From assembly GCA_003567575.1 (NCBI GenBank), contig PWZG01000007.1, forward strand, positions 1 to 7,218: DNA of 7,218 nucleotides, given 5' to 3'. Positions 1 through 6,365 of this stretch are shown here, one piece after another (the stretch's first letter is position 1; every line of letters starts with the position of its first letter). A program made the translations under genes and the position numbers. The stretch comes from PVC group bacterium (lineage in GTDB: Bacteria; Verrucomicrobiota; Kiritimatiellia; CAIKKV01; PXCX01). Below the pieces are notes generated by a model. It saw only the letters and a list, made by a program, of their open reading frames with translations, did no database searches and was not told the origin of the DNA.

Positions 1-41
1 ACATGTTCCATCTGAACGGCGGCTACACGTAGATTACGCAT
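1..41 (-). CDS. Probable carbon-nitrogen hydrolase (nitrilase superfamily), N-terminal fragment
   Basis: Only the first 13 codons are inside the window, reading MRNLRVAAVQMEH and running off the left edge. The pattern of a short basic start followed by a hydrophobic strand and A-A-V-Q-M matches the N-terminus of nitrilase-superfamily amidohydrolases. These use a Glu-Lys-Cys triad to hydrolyse nitriles, amides or carbamoyl groups; the triad would lie outside the window. The ATG at 41-39 is favoured because a purine-rich ribosome binding site (AAGGA) sits 8 nt upstream and the family motif begins a few residues in. The gene lies 435 bp downstream of the dehydrogenase on the same strand, so it may have its own promoter. 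The substrate cannot be inferred. Thirteen residues are little evidence, so the family call is likely but not secure. Confidence 0.6.
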   Translation of the reverse strand, partial: MRNLRVAAVQMEH

Positions 42-46
42 TGTAT

Positions 47-54
47 CTTTCCTT
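47..54 (-). promoter_or_regulatory. Ribosome binding site of the nitrilase-like gene
   Basis: The minus strand reads AAGGAAAG here, with the AAGGA core 8 nt before the ATG at 41-39. It supports a real start at this position even though only 13 codons are visible. Confidence 0.6.
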
Positions 55-85
55 TTCGCATTGTTTAGTGTGTTTCATGTATGGA

Positions 86-179
86 CGGCTCAACAGGCGA
101 TTCGCCCTCCAGAAGAAGGTCAAGCATTGCGCGATGCGATCGGTAACCCAACCTGGAGGGCGAAGCTCCCGCTAATCCG
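86..179. repeat. REPIN- or MITE-like long imperfect inverted repeat
   Basis: Two arms face each other across a 40-nt spacer. The inner 12 bp are perfect: TTCGCCCTCCAG at 101-112 and CTGGAGGGCGAA at 153-164. Extending outward, the arms 87-112 and 153-178 pair at 20 of 26 positions, and 86 with 179 adds one more. The spacer holds a smaller potential hairpin (124-128 with 133-137, GCATT/GATGC with one G-T pair, loop GCGC). Two inverted REP-like arms around a short spacer, sitting between genes, is the layout of a REPIN; small non-autonomous transposable elements look similar. The GGAGCTTCGCCCTCC-like arm also resembles dispersed intergenic repeats I recall from PVC-type genomes, though this is memory and not a search. 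No target-site duplication was identified. Confidence 0.55.
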
Positions 180-275
180 CATGAAGACAAGGCGAACCTT
201 GAGAGAACAGGAATTTCAACCGTTTTTCGTCGTTGCCGGATGTTTGAGAAAAGCTTACCCTGGCGATCAGTCAAT

Positions 276-295
276 CGTTTCCAGCCGTTTCCAGC
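276..295. repeat. Short tandem duplication, two perfect 10-bp copies
   Basis: CGTTTCCAGC occurs at 276-285 and again immediately at 286-295. It lies in non-coding sequence between the REPIN-like element and the dehydrogenase gene. It may be a replication-slippage product, and nothing visible assigns it a function. Confidence 0.6.
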
Positions 296-305
296 AGTTG
301 AGTTG

Positions 306-339
306 CATGCGCGGCAGGTGGAACGGCCCTTTCCGCATG
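306..339. other. Possible hairpin in intergenic sequence
   Basis: CATGCG at 306-311 is the exact reverse complement of CGCATG at 334-339. A short inner GAA/TTC pairing (321-323 with 331-333) could extend the fold. There is no T-run after it on either strand, so it is not an intrinsic terminator. A 6-bp stem of this kind can easily arise by chance. Confidence 0.25.
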
Positions 340-447
340 TTGTTGCCCTTGAGGGTGGACAAAGCGGCAGCGGTCTCTCTCGGCATCGTTCATTGATCAG
401 CGTTCCTTTCTTTGCCCTTTCTATCAACGTTTTGTGGGCATAAGAGT

Positions 448-457
448 GTCGGCCGAC
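448..457. repeat. Perfect 10-bp palindrome GTCGGCCGAC downstream of the dehydrogenase stop
   Basis: GTCGGCCGAC begins 20 nt past the dehydrogenase stop on the transcribed strand. Wider symmetry is weak, with 9 of 15 positions matching over a 30-bp window. It could be a dyad protein-binding site or a poor stem in the 3' untranslated region. A palindrome of this length is expected several times by chance in a window of this size. Confidence 0.25.
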
Positions 458-476
458 GTCCGCTTGCTAAGTGAGG

Positions 477-1745
477 CTAGATTTTGATGGGTGGCCCGTT
501 TTCCATAAGGTAACGTTCGGCATCGGAATTCCACAGACCGTCGTATTGGTCGCACAACCGCGCCAGTTCGGCGAACATCGGGTCCTGTTTACCGCGTTCC
601 GCAAAGTCGGTGATCGCGACAAGTGGAAGATCGATGTGGGTATACAACAGTTTTTTGGCGCCCGGAATATCCGGCAGGTTTTCGATGGTTTTAGCGCCGC
701 AAGTCATTCCGCCAATATGCGAAATCATGGCGGCTGGATTGATCCGGTTCTCGCCCATTAACTGTAGTGCTTCCTTCATGTCATCGGTGTTGCCGCCGGA
801 TGTTCCGACAATGTGCGTTTCCGCATAATGCACGTTATAGAAATTAAATTTAGCGGAAAATGAGGGATCCGTCGGTCCGGCAAAGAAGTTAAGGCATCCG
901 TTGCGGCCAAGGATGGCATCGCCCTGTTCGACAACCGGGGCAACCGGCGCCAGCACGAAGACGTCGTCGTATCCCTGTCCATCGGTCAGTTGCTGCAGCG
1001 CAGCCACCGCATCCGCGGTCTCGAGTGTATTGCGGTAGACCAGTTTGACGCCGCGTTTGGCGGCCTTTTCCGGCGGGAACAACTGGGCGGCGCGGTTCAG
1101 GCGGTCGCCATCAATATCGGTAACAACGAGCAACCCGGGACGGCGCGGTCCGTTGACGAGATAGTCGACAAACCCGAGGCCCATGGGGCCGGCTCCCGCC
1201 AGCATGGCGCAGCGACCGCCCTCGATGATGCCCATATGGTGCTGATAGCTACCGTATTGGGTGTGATACTGCGCGTGGGCGGCGCCGATAATACATGACA
1301 TCGGTTCGCTGAGCGAGGCTTTAAAAAATCCGTCGCCATCGAACGGAAGCAGGCAGCCGCTTTCCATGACACAGGACGGGATGACAACGTAGGTCGCCAT
1401 GCCGCCCACCGTCGCGAAGGAATAACCGGGAGCGTCAAGCGTCCCTTTGTATCCCAGGGCCGGTTGAATCGAAAACTTACGGCCCGACTCGAATTGGTCG
1501 GCCCAGCGGCGGCCGACTTTGCGGAGCACACCGGCGAATTCGTGGCCGATGATGACAGGGTTTTCGGCGACATCGTCGGGAACCCGTTTATGGTCGGCGC
1601 CCAGCAGGGCGGCTTTATGAGAAGACATACAGACCGAATCGGTAAACACCTCGGCCAGAATCTCATCTTCTCCGATATCGGGCAGTTCAAAAGATTCCAG
1701 TCGTAAATCGTTGCGGCCGTAAAGCCGGAGCGCTGTCGTTTGCAT
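477..1745 (-). CDS. Zinc-dependent medium-chain dehydrogenase, L-sorbose-1-phosphate-reductase-like
   Basis: This 422-aa cytosolic protein belongs to the zinc-dependent alcohol/polyol dehydrogenase (MDR) superfamily and probably oxidises or reduces a sugar alcohol or sugar phosphate with NAD(P). The GroES-like catalytic domain comes first, with likely zinc ligands Cys39 (in DSVCMSS) and His68-Glu69 (GHEFAG); Glu147 (SEPMS) is placed like the fourth ligand of sorbitol dehydrogenase. The Rossmann domain carries GAGPMGLG at about 184-191 and a strand ending in Asp210-Ile-Asp212, favouring NAD(H). There is no four-cysteine lobe near residues 85-115, so the structural zinc is absent. The motifs GTSGGNTDDM (314-323) and KKLLYTHIDLPL (364-375), and the length just over 400 aa, fit the SorE/YggP-like branch. 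The ATG start has a strong ribosome binding site 8 nt upstream. A 156-bp gap from the upstream operon suggests separate transcription. The exact substrate is unknown. Confidence 0.88.
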   Translation of the reverse strand: MQTTALRLYGRNDLRLESFELPDIGEDEILAEVFTDSVCMSSHKAALLGADHKRVPDDVAENPVIIGHEFAGVLRKVGRRWADQFESGRKFSIQPALGYKGTLDAPGYSFATVGGMATYVVIPSCVMESGCLLPFDGDGFFKASLSEPMSCIIGAAHAQYHTQYGSYQHHMGIIEGGRCAMLAGAGPMGLGFVDYLVNGPRRPGLLVVTDIDGDRLNRAAQLFPPEKAAKRGVKLVYRNTLETADAVAALQQLTDGQGYDDVFVLAPVAPVVEQGDAILGRNGCLNFFAGPTDPSFSAKFNFYNVHYAETHIVGTSGGNTDDMKEALQLMGENRINPAAMISHIGGMTCGAKTIENLPDIPGAKKLLYTHIDLPLVAITDFAERGKQDPMFAELARLCDQYDGLWNSDAERYLMENGPPIKI

Positions 1746-1752
1746 CGCAGGA

Positions 1753-1760
1753 TCTCCTTC
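1753..1760 (-). promoter_or_regulatory. Strong ribosome binding site of the dehydrogenase gene
   Basis: The minus strand reads GAAGGAGA here, and its AAGGAG core ends 8 nt before the ATG at 1745-1743. It fixes the start and is the best Shine-Dalgarno match in the window. Confidence 0.8.
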
Positions 1761-1780
1761 TTGTAAGATGTTGTTGAGTT

Positions 1781-1809
1781 AATCTAACACTTACGGCGTA
1801 AAAAAACAA
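1781..1809 (-). promoter_or_regulatory. Candidate sigma-70-type promoter for the dehydrogenase
   Basis: On the minus strand TTGTTT (1809-1804) is followed after exactly 17 nt by TAGATT (1786-1781). These match the -35 and -10 consensus at 3 and 4 of 6 positions. The surrounding sequence is clearly more AT-rich than the flanking genes, with a run of seven T just after the -35 start. A small dyad, GTTA-GAT-TAAC, overlaps the -10 box and could be part of an operator. The predicted transcript start lies about 30 nt ahead of the ATG. The boxes are modest, and promoter rules for this lineage are uncertain. Confidence 0.4.
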
Positions 1810-1850
1810 TAAAAAACATGCTGAGATAATGGACGGAGTCGCGTGGTGCG

Positions 1851-1871
1851 TGGCGGGTGGCGGGTGGCGGG
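1851..1871. repeat. Three perfect tandem copies of TGGCGGG
   Basis: The 7-bp unit TGGCGGG is repeated three times without error, followed by a fourth start (TG) and preceded by a related GCGTGGTGCG. It lies 31 nt beyond the stop of the 761-aa gene. The plus strand is G-rich and could form a two-tetrad G-quadruplex. The minus strand, which is the transcribed sense of the operon, reads as C-rich, G-poor CCCGCCA repeats. Confidence 0.8.
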
Positions 1872-1880
1872 TGTCCGCGT

Positions 1881-1901
1881 GTCGGGAGTCTGGTACCCGA
1901 C
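1881..1901 (-). terminator. Weak hairpin directly after the Bat-type operon
   Basis: GTCGGG (1881-1886) pairs perfectly with CCCGAC (1896-1901) around a 9-nt loop, abutting the TGA stop of the 761-aa gene at 1904-1902. An alternative 5-bp stem, GAGTC/GACTC (1886-1890 with 1899-1903), overlaps it. There is no T-run on the transcribed strand, so it is not a classical intrinsic terminator. With the C-rich repeat that follows, it could be part of a Rho-dependent or pausing signal. Confidence 0.3.
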
Positions 1902-4187
1902 TCAGACATATCCCCGGATAAGCCGCAACAACCAGTCGAAGCCAAGCACCAGGACAAGCAAGACGGGCAGGATTAAGTGGTGCCAGAAATCAAGACTGCG
2001 AAGACGTTCGGCTTGCAACATTTCCGGCACACTGGCCGTCGGCCAGGATTGCGGATCGTCGCGTTCGAGGAATCTGCCGCCGGTTTGCGAGGCGATACGC
2101 TGCATATTACCTTTCCGAAGACGGATATCCGTTTCCGTGATATCGCGCGGCACGACATCGAACGCCGCCATGGACTCGGTGACGATCGCTTGTTGCGACA
2201 AAAGCGTCGCCTCGACATGATGACGTCCGGTATGATTGACAAGGAATTCGGTTGTGTAAATCGATGGATTGTCCGGTGACCGCGTAAACATCAGTGACTG
2301 ACTTCGTTCATCTGGAAGCAAGATTTCGCCTTGAATTTCGGGAGACGGAACCTGGGCATCCGATACGATTTCGGCATACAACGTCAAACGGCTACCGGAA
2401 ACGACGCTTGAGCGGTCGCTTCGCAATCGCAGGGACGCTATACCGGGGGCCGCGTGTCCGGCGGCCATGGCGCGCAATGCCTGTTGCCAGAAAAGTTCGT
2501 AGGGAGTGTTGCCGTCGGTGGTTTGGTTGCCATGCATCTGCCATTTCCAGAGGGTATCGGTCCCGATATAAAGGACCCTGCCGCGTCCGACTGTATGTTC
2601 TGCCATAACGATCAGATTCCCGTATTCGTTGGCGACTTCGGTCGCCTGGACAAGGATGGTGGCGGCCGGTTTTTTTCGTAATGGCGCGTAGATTCGGTCG
2701 AGAGCAGGCAAATCATTCCAGAACTGACGGTCTTCGGCGCTAAAGAAGAATGGAGCCCTCATGCCGTCGACGGATATTTCAATTGGAATCGGGCCGGGCC
2801 GGGGAGCCATGGCGGCGCGATCGAGTTCGACGGGCAATAATTCCGCCAGTTCGGGGACAGCGGCAATATGTTCCAGCGAGGGGCCCGCCAGTACAATAAG
2901 CGATTTCCCGTTTTCCATCACGAGATTCCGCAACGCCATAACCATGGTTCGAGGCCATTGACGCGGCTGCACGTCGCCGATAATAAAAATGTCGAATCCT
3001 TCAAGTTCGGCCCAGGTTCTCGGGAATCCTGTCAGTCGCACGCGTCGTTCAGGGTCGCTGAACTGGACGAACGAACCAGCGCCTCGCTCGAGGAATGCGC
3101 TGAACGAGAACAGGGGGTCGTCTTCCAGGATACGGCGCAGAAACTTGAATTCCCAGCGCCAGCTATTTTCGAGTAAAAGCGTTTCGTGCCGCTGATCGTC
3201 AACCCGCACATGGAACCGGAACTCGCGATCTGAAAGCGCACGGTCGGCTTCTTCTTCGTCATCATTGTTGAATTCATCCGCCAACGTCTCCGGATCATCG
3301 GTTAAAAACAGAGAATAGTTTCGCATTCCGACGCTGGTAGGGCGCCATGAAAGCGTGACCGATTGTTCCGAGCGCCCATCAATTCTTACTTCGCGTTCGA
3401 GTACGACTTCGTCATCCTCGAGCAATACCAGTGTTTTGGTGACAGGTTCGGTGTTGAATTGGTAGAGCGACACCAGAAACCTGGCTTCGGCGCCCAGGCG
3501 CACGCGTCCCGGCGCGAATAATCCGACAATGGCGGCATCGCGCTGCGTGGTTTCGCGAGGCAATTCCTCGGGCGCCAGAATATCGATGGGAATACCGAAC
3601 CGACGTGCCGTCTCGACGATATCCTCGGGCCCTGCATCATGACCGTCGCTCACCATGACCGCACGTGTCGGCGGTGTCTGTTTCAATCCGTAACCGGCCT
3701 GGTCAAAACGGATATGATTCCAGGCCGTACGCAGAGCGCGTGCGTACCGAGCCGGTCCCGGGTAGGCTTCGAGGCGCCGCAATTGATCGACATCGACCGC
3801 ATCGGCATCGGCATGCATGGCAAATGTATACACCTCATACTTATCCTGAACCGCCGCCCAGAGTCCGCTCCCCTGAAGCCAGTCCAGTTCACGGTCAAGA
3901 CGCGAGCTCTCGACCGGCGCGGCCGGGCTTGCAAGCGATTGGTCGAAAAGCATCAACAAGACGGGTTTCCGGGTCTCGGTTCTTGAAAAAGTCATTATCG
4001 GACCCGCAAGACACAAGACAAAAAGGGCAACGGCAACGACACGCAACGCCGCCAACCCCCAGAACCAACGCCTGGCAATACCCTTACGGCGCATGACGAC
4101 CAACCCGGCGGCGAGCGCCGAGGAAACAATCAGCGTCAACAAAACAATCAACGTCACCGGTAATACCGGTGCCCAGCTCAACGTCAT
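1902..4187 (-). CDS. Membrane protein with degenerate vWA and glutamine-amidotransferase-like domains
   Basis: This 761-aa protein is the third gene of the Bat-type operon. Two N-terminal membrane segments (about 8-32 and 43-63) and one C-terminal segment (about 736-756) anchor a large soluble region that is probably extracytoplasmic. A vWA-like fold spans about 75-205. Its first MIDAS motif reads D82-Q-S84-L-A86 instead of DxSxS, no MIDAS threonine is evident, and D181 (VMVSDG) is kept, so metal binding is probably impaired. A beta-sandwich segment follows, then an acidic stretch (N308-DDEEEAD). The motif WRWEFKFLRRILEDDP (343-358) is typical of this family. A class-I-glutamine-amidotransferase-like fold covers about 395-545 (FDIFIIGDV, LIVLAGP, GRVLYIGTD) but lacks a nucleophilic Cys. 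A second beta-rich region (585-680) and TGGRFL (702-707) precede the last helix. AAGGTGA near the ATG supports the start. Function is unproven; a scaffold or envelope role alongside the BatA-type and DUF58 proteins is inferred. Confidence 0.82.
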   Translation of the reverse strand: MTLSWAPVLPVTLIVLLTLIVSSALAAGLVVMRRKGIARRWFWGLAALRVVAVALFVLCLAGPIMTFSRTETRKPVLLMLFDQSLASPAAPVESSRLDRELDWLQGSGLWAAVQDKYEVYTFAMHADADAVDVDQLRRLEAYPGPARYARALRTAWNHIRFDQAGYGLKQTPPTRAVMVSDGHDAGPEDIVETARRFGIPIDILAPEELPRETTQRDAAIVGLFAPGRVRLGAEARFLVSLYQFNTEPVTKTLVLLEDDEVVLEREVRIDGRSEQSVTLSWRPTSVGMRNYSLFLTDDPETLADEFNNDDEEEADRALSDREFRFHVRVDDQRHETLLLENSWRWEFKFLRRILEDDPLFSFSAFLERGAGSFVQFSDPERRVRLTGFPRTWAELEGFDIFIIGDVQPRQWPRTMVMALRNLVMENGKSLIVLAGPSLEHIAAVPELAELLPVELDRAAMAPRPGPIPIEISVDGMRAPFFFSAEDRQFWNDLPALDRIYAPLRKKPAATILVQATEVANEYGNLIVMAEHTVGRGRVLYIGTDTLWKWQMHGNQTTDGNTPYELFWQQALRAMAAGHAAPGIASLRLRSDRSSVVSGSRLTLYAEIVSDAQVPSPEIQGEILLPDERSQSLMFTRSPDNPSIYTTEFLVNHTGRHHVEATLLSQQAIVTESMAAFDVVPRDITETDIRLRKGNMQRIASQTGGRFLERDDPQSWPTASVPEMLQAERLRSLDFWHHLILPVLLVLVLGFDWLLRLIRGYV
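4155..4171 (-). other. Hairpin-forming dyad early in the 761-aa gene
   Basis: CACCGGT and ACCGGTG form perfect 7-bp arms around the 3-nt spacer AAT. In the mRNA the stem would span nucleotides +17 to +33 from the A of the start codon, just past the region covered by an initiating ribosome. It also encodes residues of the first membrane segment (V-L-P-V-T-L), so the symmetry may be coincidental. Confidence 0.35.
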
Positions 4188-4191
4188 TTTA

Positions 4192-4198
4192 TCACCTT
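4192..4198 (-). promoter_or_regulatory. Ribosome binding site of the 761-aa membrane protein
   Basis: AAGGTGA on the minus strand ends 4 nt before the ATG at 4187-4185, within the 15-nt gap after the stop of the BatA-type gene. It supports this start and independent initiation in the operon. Confidence 0.65.
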
Positions 4199-4202
4199 AT
4201 CT

Positions 4203-6359
4203 TTATTTCCATACCACGCCGAGGCGTGGACAGTACCAGTGTGCAAGAAACATTTCCGCCGCTAAAAACAGCGCGGCCAATACAACCAACCAAGGCGCCA
4301 ACGCATGCGACCGGGATGCGGCAATCGCCTCGTGCCGTCCGGTCACCGGATCCGGTCGCATGACGCTGACCGAAGCGTGCGGCAACCAATTACTCAGGAC
4401 TTCATCATTCATACGCCGCGGAATACTATCGGCACGATCGGCGTGAATGACGAAGGGAATTCCTTGTCTTTCGGGATCTTCACCGGCGGGATGCATGCGA
4501 TATACACCGATCTGACGCGTATCATCCAATTGCAACGCCGTCTTGCCGCCGAGAACACGCCGGCGCGGCGCAAGAACGGAACCGTCGGGTGCGGTGATCG
4601 TCAACGTTTCCTCTTCCCAGTTTACGGGGATGGGCAAAGTCACGCTGGAACCGGCCGTAAATGTGCGGCGCAGCAATCCAGCCGTCAAATAGTTCAGCAA
4701 CCGATCCATCAACGGTATGAAAACCGGTCGGCGCGGCAAATCACTCCATGTGTCATCCGCCGTCAAATTGAACAGTACGACCTGCCCGGCATCGACGGTA
4801 CGCGACATAATAGCCGGCGTTCGATTGGCGATGGTCGCCGGGATCGAAGCGCGTCCGTCACGCAACGGATCTTCCTCGATTTCAAATGCGGCGCGCACTC
4901 CGATTTGGCCCAAATCGCCGGCATGTGGATCGACAAGATCACGCAACAAAGGATGGCTGGCCTGCAATGCGGTCAATCTCCCCAAGTTACCGTCGCGCCG
5001 TTCGAATCGCAGGATCCCGCCCAACGGCGCCGGCAGCAGACCGTTGCCGTCCGGCAACGCCCAATGCGTATTGTAGAAATCGCGATCAACGGAAGGCCCT
5101 AGGAAAACGGCGATTCCGGTGCCGGCACGAACATGGTAGTCCAGCGCATTCGCCAGCGCGCCCGACAGTTCTGGAACATCCACCAGGAACACCGCGTGCG
5201 CGGCGGCCAGGTCGTCCGGCGCCAGCGTGTCGGGTGTGAACCGTCTTATCTTCAGCGCATGTTTACCATCCTCGGCAATAGCTTCAAGCGCGGTACGCAA
5301 ATGGAAACCGGGCTGCAACGATACGATGGCGGTCCGATGCGGTTCGACGACGACGACTTCAAAATCGGCGCGTTGGTCGAGATTCACCCAATATACATCG
5401 TCGTCAGGCAAGGCATCTGCCGGCTCAAGCTGTACACGGGCAACCTGACGATCCAATTCGTACGTTCCAGGCAATGGAAATTCGATGGTTTCGATACGGC
5501 CATCGTGCAACATGACCTCTTCGACGTAATCGTCCAAGCCTGGCAATCCGGTAAGTCGTATACGCCGTTCCTCGAAATCCGTTCCGGCAGCGCCGGCACG
5601 AACACGGATAACTCGATCGCCACCGCGTTTTTCGACCAACCGCGCATCGACAATCCAGGCATTGGCCGGAGCGATCGGACCGACATCCATAACGTTAATA
5701 CTGAGTGGCCGATCGCCGACACGACGACTGAATTCGTCGATATCGCCGTGATTCCAACCACCGTAACGGAAATCGGTAATCACCACGACTTCGAGATGCG
5801 CATCTTCACGTTCAGGATCGATCATGCGCGCCACTTCGTCGAACGCCGCGCTGACACGGCCGGGAAACATTCCGGGCGCCACATTACGCAATTCCGACAG
5901 GTAAAGGTCGCTGTCGGCGACGACAGGTCCGACAGCAGTAGGCGAACGATCAGCCAAAATCAGGGTTGCCCGGTCGCCTTGTCCGCCCATGTTCAGCGCT
6001 TCCGCAACACTGCCGCGGGCAACTTCAAACGGTGTCGGCCGTCCCGGTTCCCGATAGTTCATGCCGCGTCCAAGATCGAGGATAACAAACCGGTCACGGA
6101 ACCGACCGTCGTCGCGACGCGACAGGACCGGTCGCGCCACGGCCGCCACGAGGCAAACGATGAAGCCGACGCGCAACAGAAACAGCAGGATTTGATGCCA
6201 TTGAAAGCGTTTGGAAAGGCGTTGCGTGCTGTCACGCAGCCAACGCAGACTACTGAACGGCACATTGTGAACTTTGCGCGGTTTGAATAAATGCAATATC
6301 AGCGGGATTGCCAGAAGAGACAATCCGAACAATGCGATGGGTGCCAGAAAAGAAATCAT
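4203..6359 (-). CDS. BatA-domain (aerotolerance regulator N-terminal) membrane protein with degenerate vWA domain
   Basis: This 718-aa protein opens with the BatA-type N-terminal domain (about 1-80): a membrane helix (3-23) running into LILHLFKPRKVHNVPFSSLRW, then a second helix (56-76) ending in ARP. A vWA-like domain follows (about 88-228), but its first MIDAS motif is D95-L-G97-R-G99, with both serines replaced by glycine; D196 (VITDFR) is kept. Beta-rich segments lead to a Rossmann or amidotransferase-like region (about 333-425, ending AGTGIAVFLGP) with no catalytic Cys. A second beta region (565-640) and a C-terminal helix (689-708) complete it. Bat proteins of Bacteroides were linked to aerotolerance, and BatA-type proteins usually occur with MoxR ATPases and DUF58 proteins. 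The gene starts 6 nt after the DUF58 stop with no clear Shine-Dalgarno site, which suggests translational coupling. It is longer than the roughly 330-aa classical BatA, as is common in PVC bacteria. Exact role unknown. Confidence 0.87.
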   Translation of the reverse strand: MISFLAPIALFGLSLLAIPLILHLFKPRKVHNVPFSSLRWLRDSTQRLSKRFQWHQILLFLLRVGFIVCLVAAVARPVLSRRDDGRFRDRFVILDLGRGMNYREPGRPTPFEVARGSVAEALNMGGQGDRATLILADRSPTAVGPVVADSDLYLSELRNVAPGMFPGRVSAAFDEVARMIDPEREDAHLEVVVITDFRYGGWNHGDIDEFSRRVGDRPLSINVMDVGPIAPANAWIVDARLVEKRGGDRVIRVRAGAAGTDFEERRIRLTGLPGLDDYVEEVMLHDGRIETIEFPLPGTYELDRQVARVQLEPADALPDDDVYWVNLDQRADFEVVVVEPHRTAIVSLQPGFHLRTALEAIAEDGKHALKIRRFTPDTLAPDDLAAAHAVFLVDVPELSGALANALDYHVRAGTGIAVFLGPSVDRDFYNTHWALPDGNGLLPAPLGGILRFERRDGNLGRLTALQASHPLLRDLVDPHAGDLGQIGVRAAFEIEEDPLRDGRASIPATIANRTPAIMSRTVDAGQVVLFNLTADDTWSDLPRRPVFIPLMDRLLNYLTAGLLRRTFTAGSSVTLPIPVNWEEETLTITAPDGSVLAPRRRVLGGKTALQLDDTRQIGVYRMHPAGEDPERQGIPFVIHADRADSIPRRMNDEVLSNWLPHASVSVMRPDPVTGRHEAIAASRSHALAPWLVVLAALFLAAEMFLAHWYCPRLGVVWK

Positions 6360-6365
6360 AATCGG

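Larger units (their letters stand above)
42..476. other. Intergenic region without a convincing gene
   Basis: This 435-bp stretch separates the dehydrogenase stop from the nitrilase-like start. Open frames of 67 to 120 codons exist on both strands, but their translations are rich in Arg, Cys, Ser and Pro, have no recognisable domain, and overlap one another. None has a good Shine-Dalgarno site. The region does hold a long imperfect inverted repeat (86-179), a 10-bp tandem duplication (276-295), a hairpin-capable segment (306-339) and a 10-bp perfect palindrome (448-457). No stem followed by a T-run was found to end the dehydrogenase transcript. I looked for -35/-10 boxes ahead of the nitrilase-like start and found only poor matches, such as TTGAGC followed by a weak -10. 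Confidence 0.6.

Noticed and set aside
65..427. A 120-codon minus-strand frame in the intergenic region
   Set aside because: It runs through the inverted repeat, is rich in Cys and Arg, has no domain and no Shine-Dalgarno site. It could be a decayed gene, but nothing supports that.
448..457. GTCGGCCGAC as an intrinsic terminator of the dehydrogenase
   Set aside because: A 10-bp palindrome gives only a very short stem once a loop is allowed, and no T-run follows on the transcribed strand.
42..476. CRISPR array, tRNA or integron attC site in the gene-free stretch
   Set aside because: There is no regularly spaced direct repeat, no cloverleaf, and no attC core sites. The inverted arms fit a REP-doublet or MITE layout better.
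1097..1690. A 197-codon frame inside the dehydrogenase on the same strand
   Set aside because: The composition (Pro, Arg, Ser, Trp rich) is that of an out-of-frame reading, and the overlapping frame carries all the dehydrogenase motifs.
4345..4356. Perfect 12-bp palindrome ACCGGATCCGGT inside the BatA-type gene
   Set aside because: One or two 12-bp palindromes are expected by chance in 7 kb, and this one lies in coding sequence with no positional logic.
5133..6290. A 385-codon open frame antisense to the BatA-type gene
   Set aside because: It lies wholly inside a well-supported gene on the other strand, its translation has no recognisable domain or membrane pattern, and it has no good ribosome binding site. 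Long antisense frames arise readily from GC-biased third positions.
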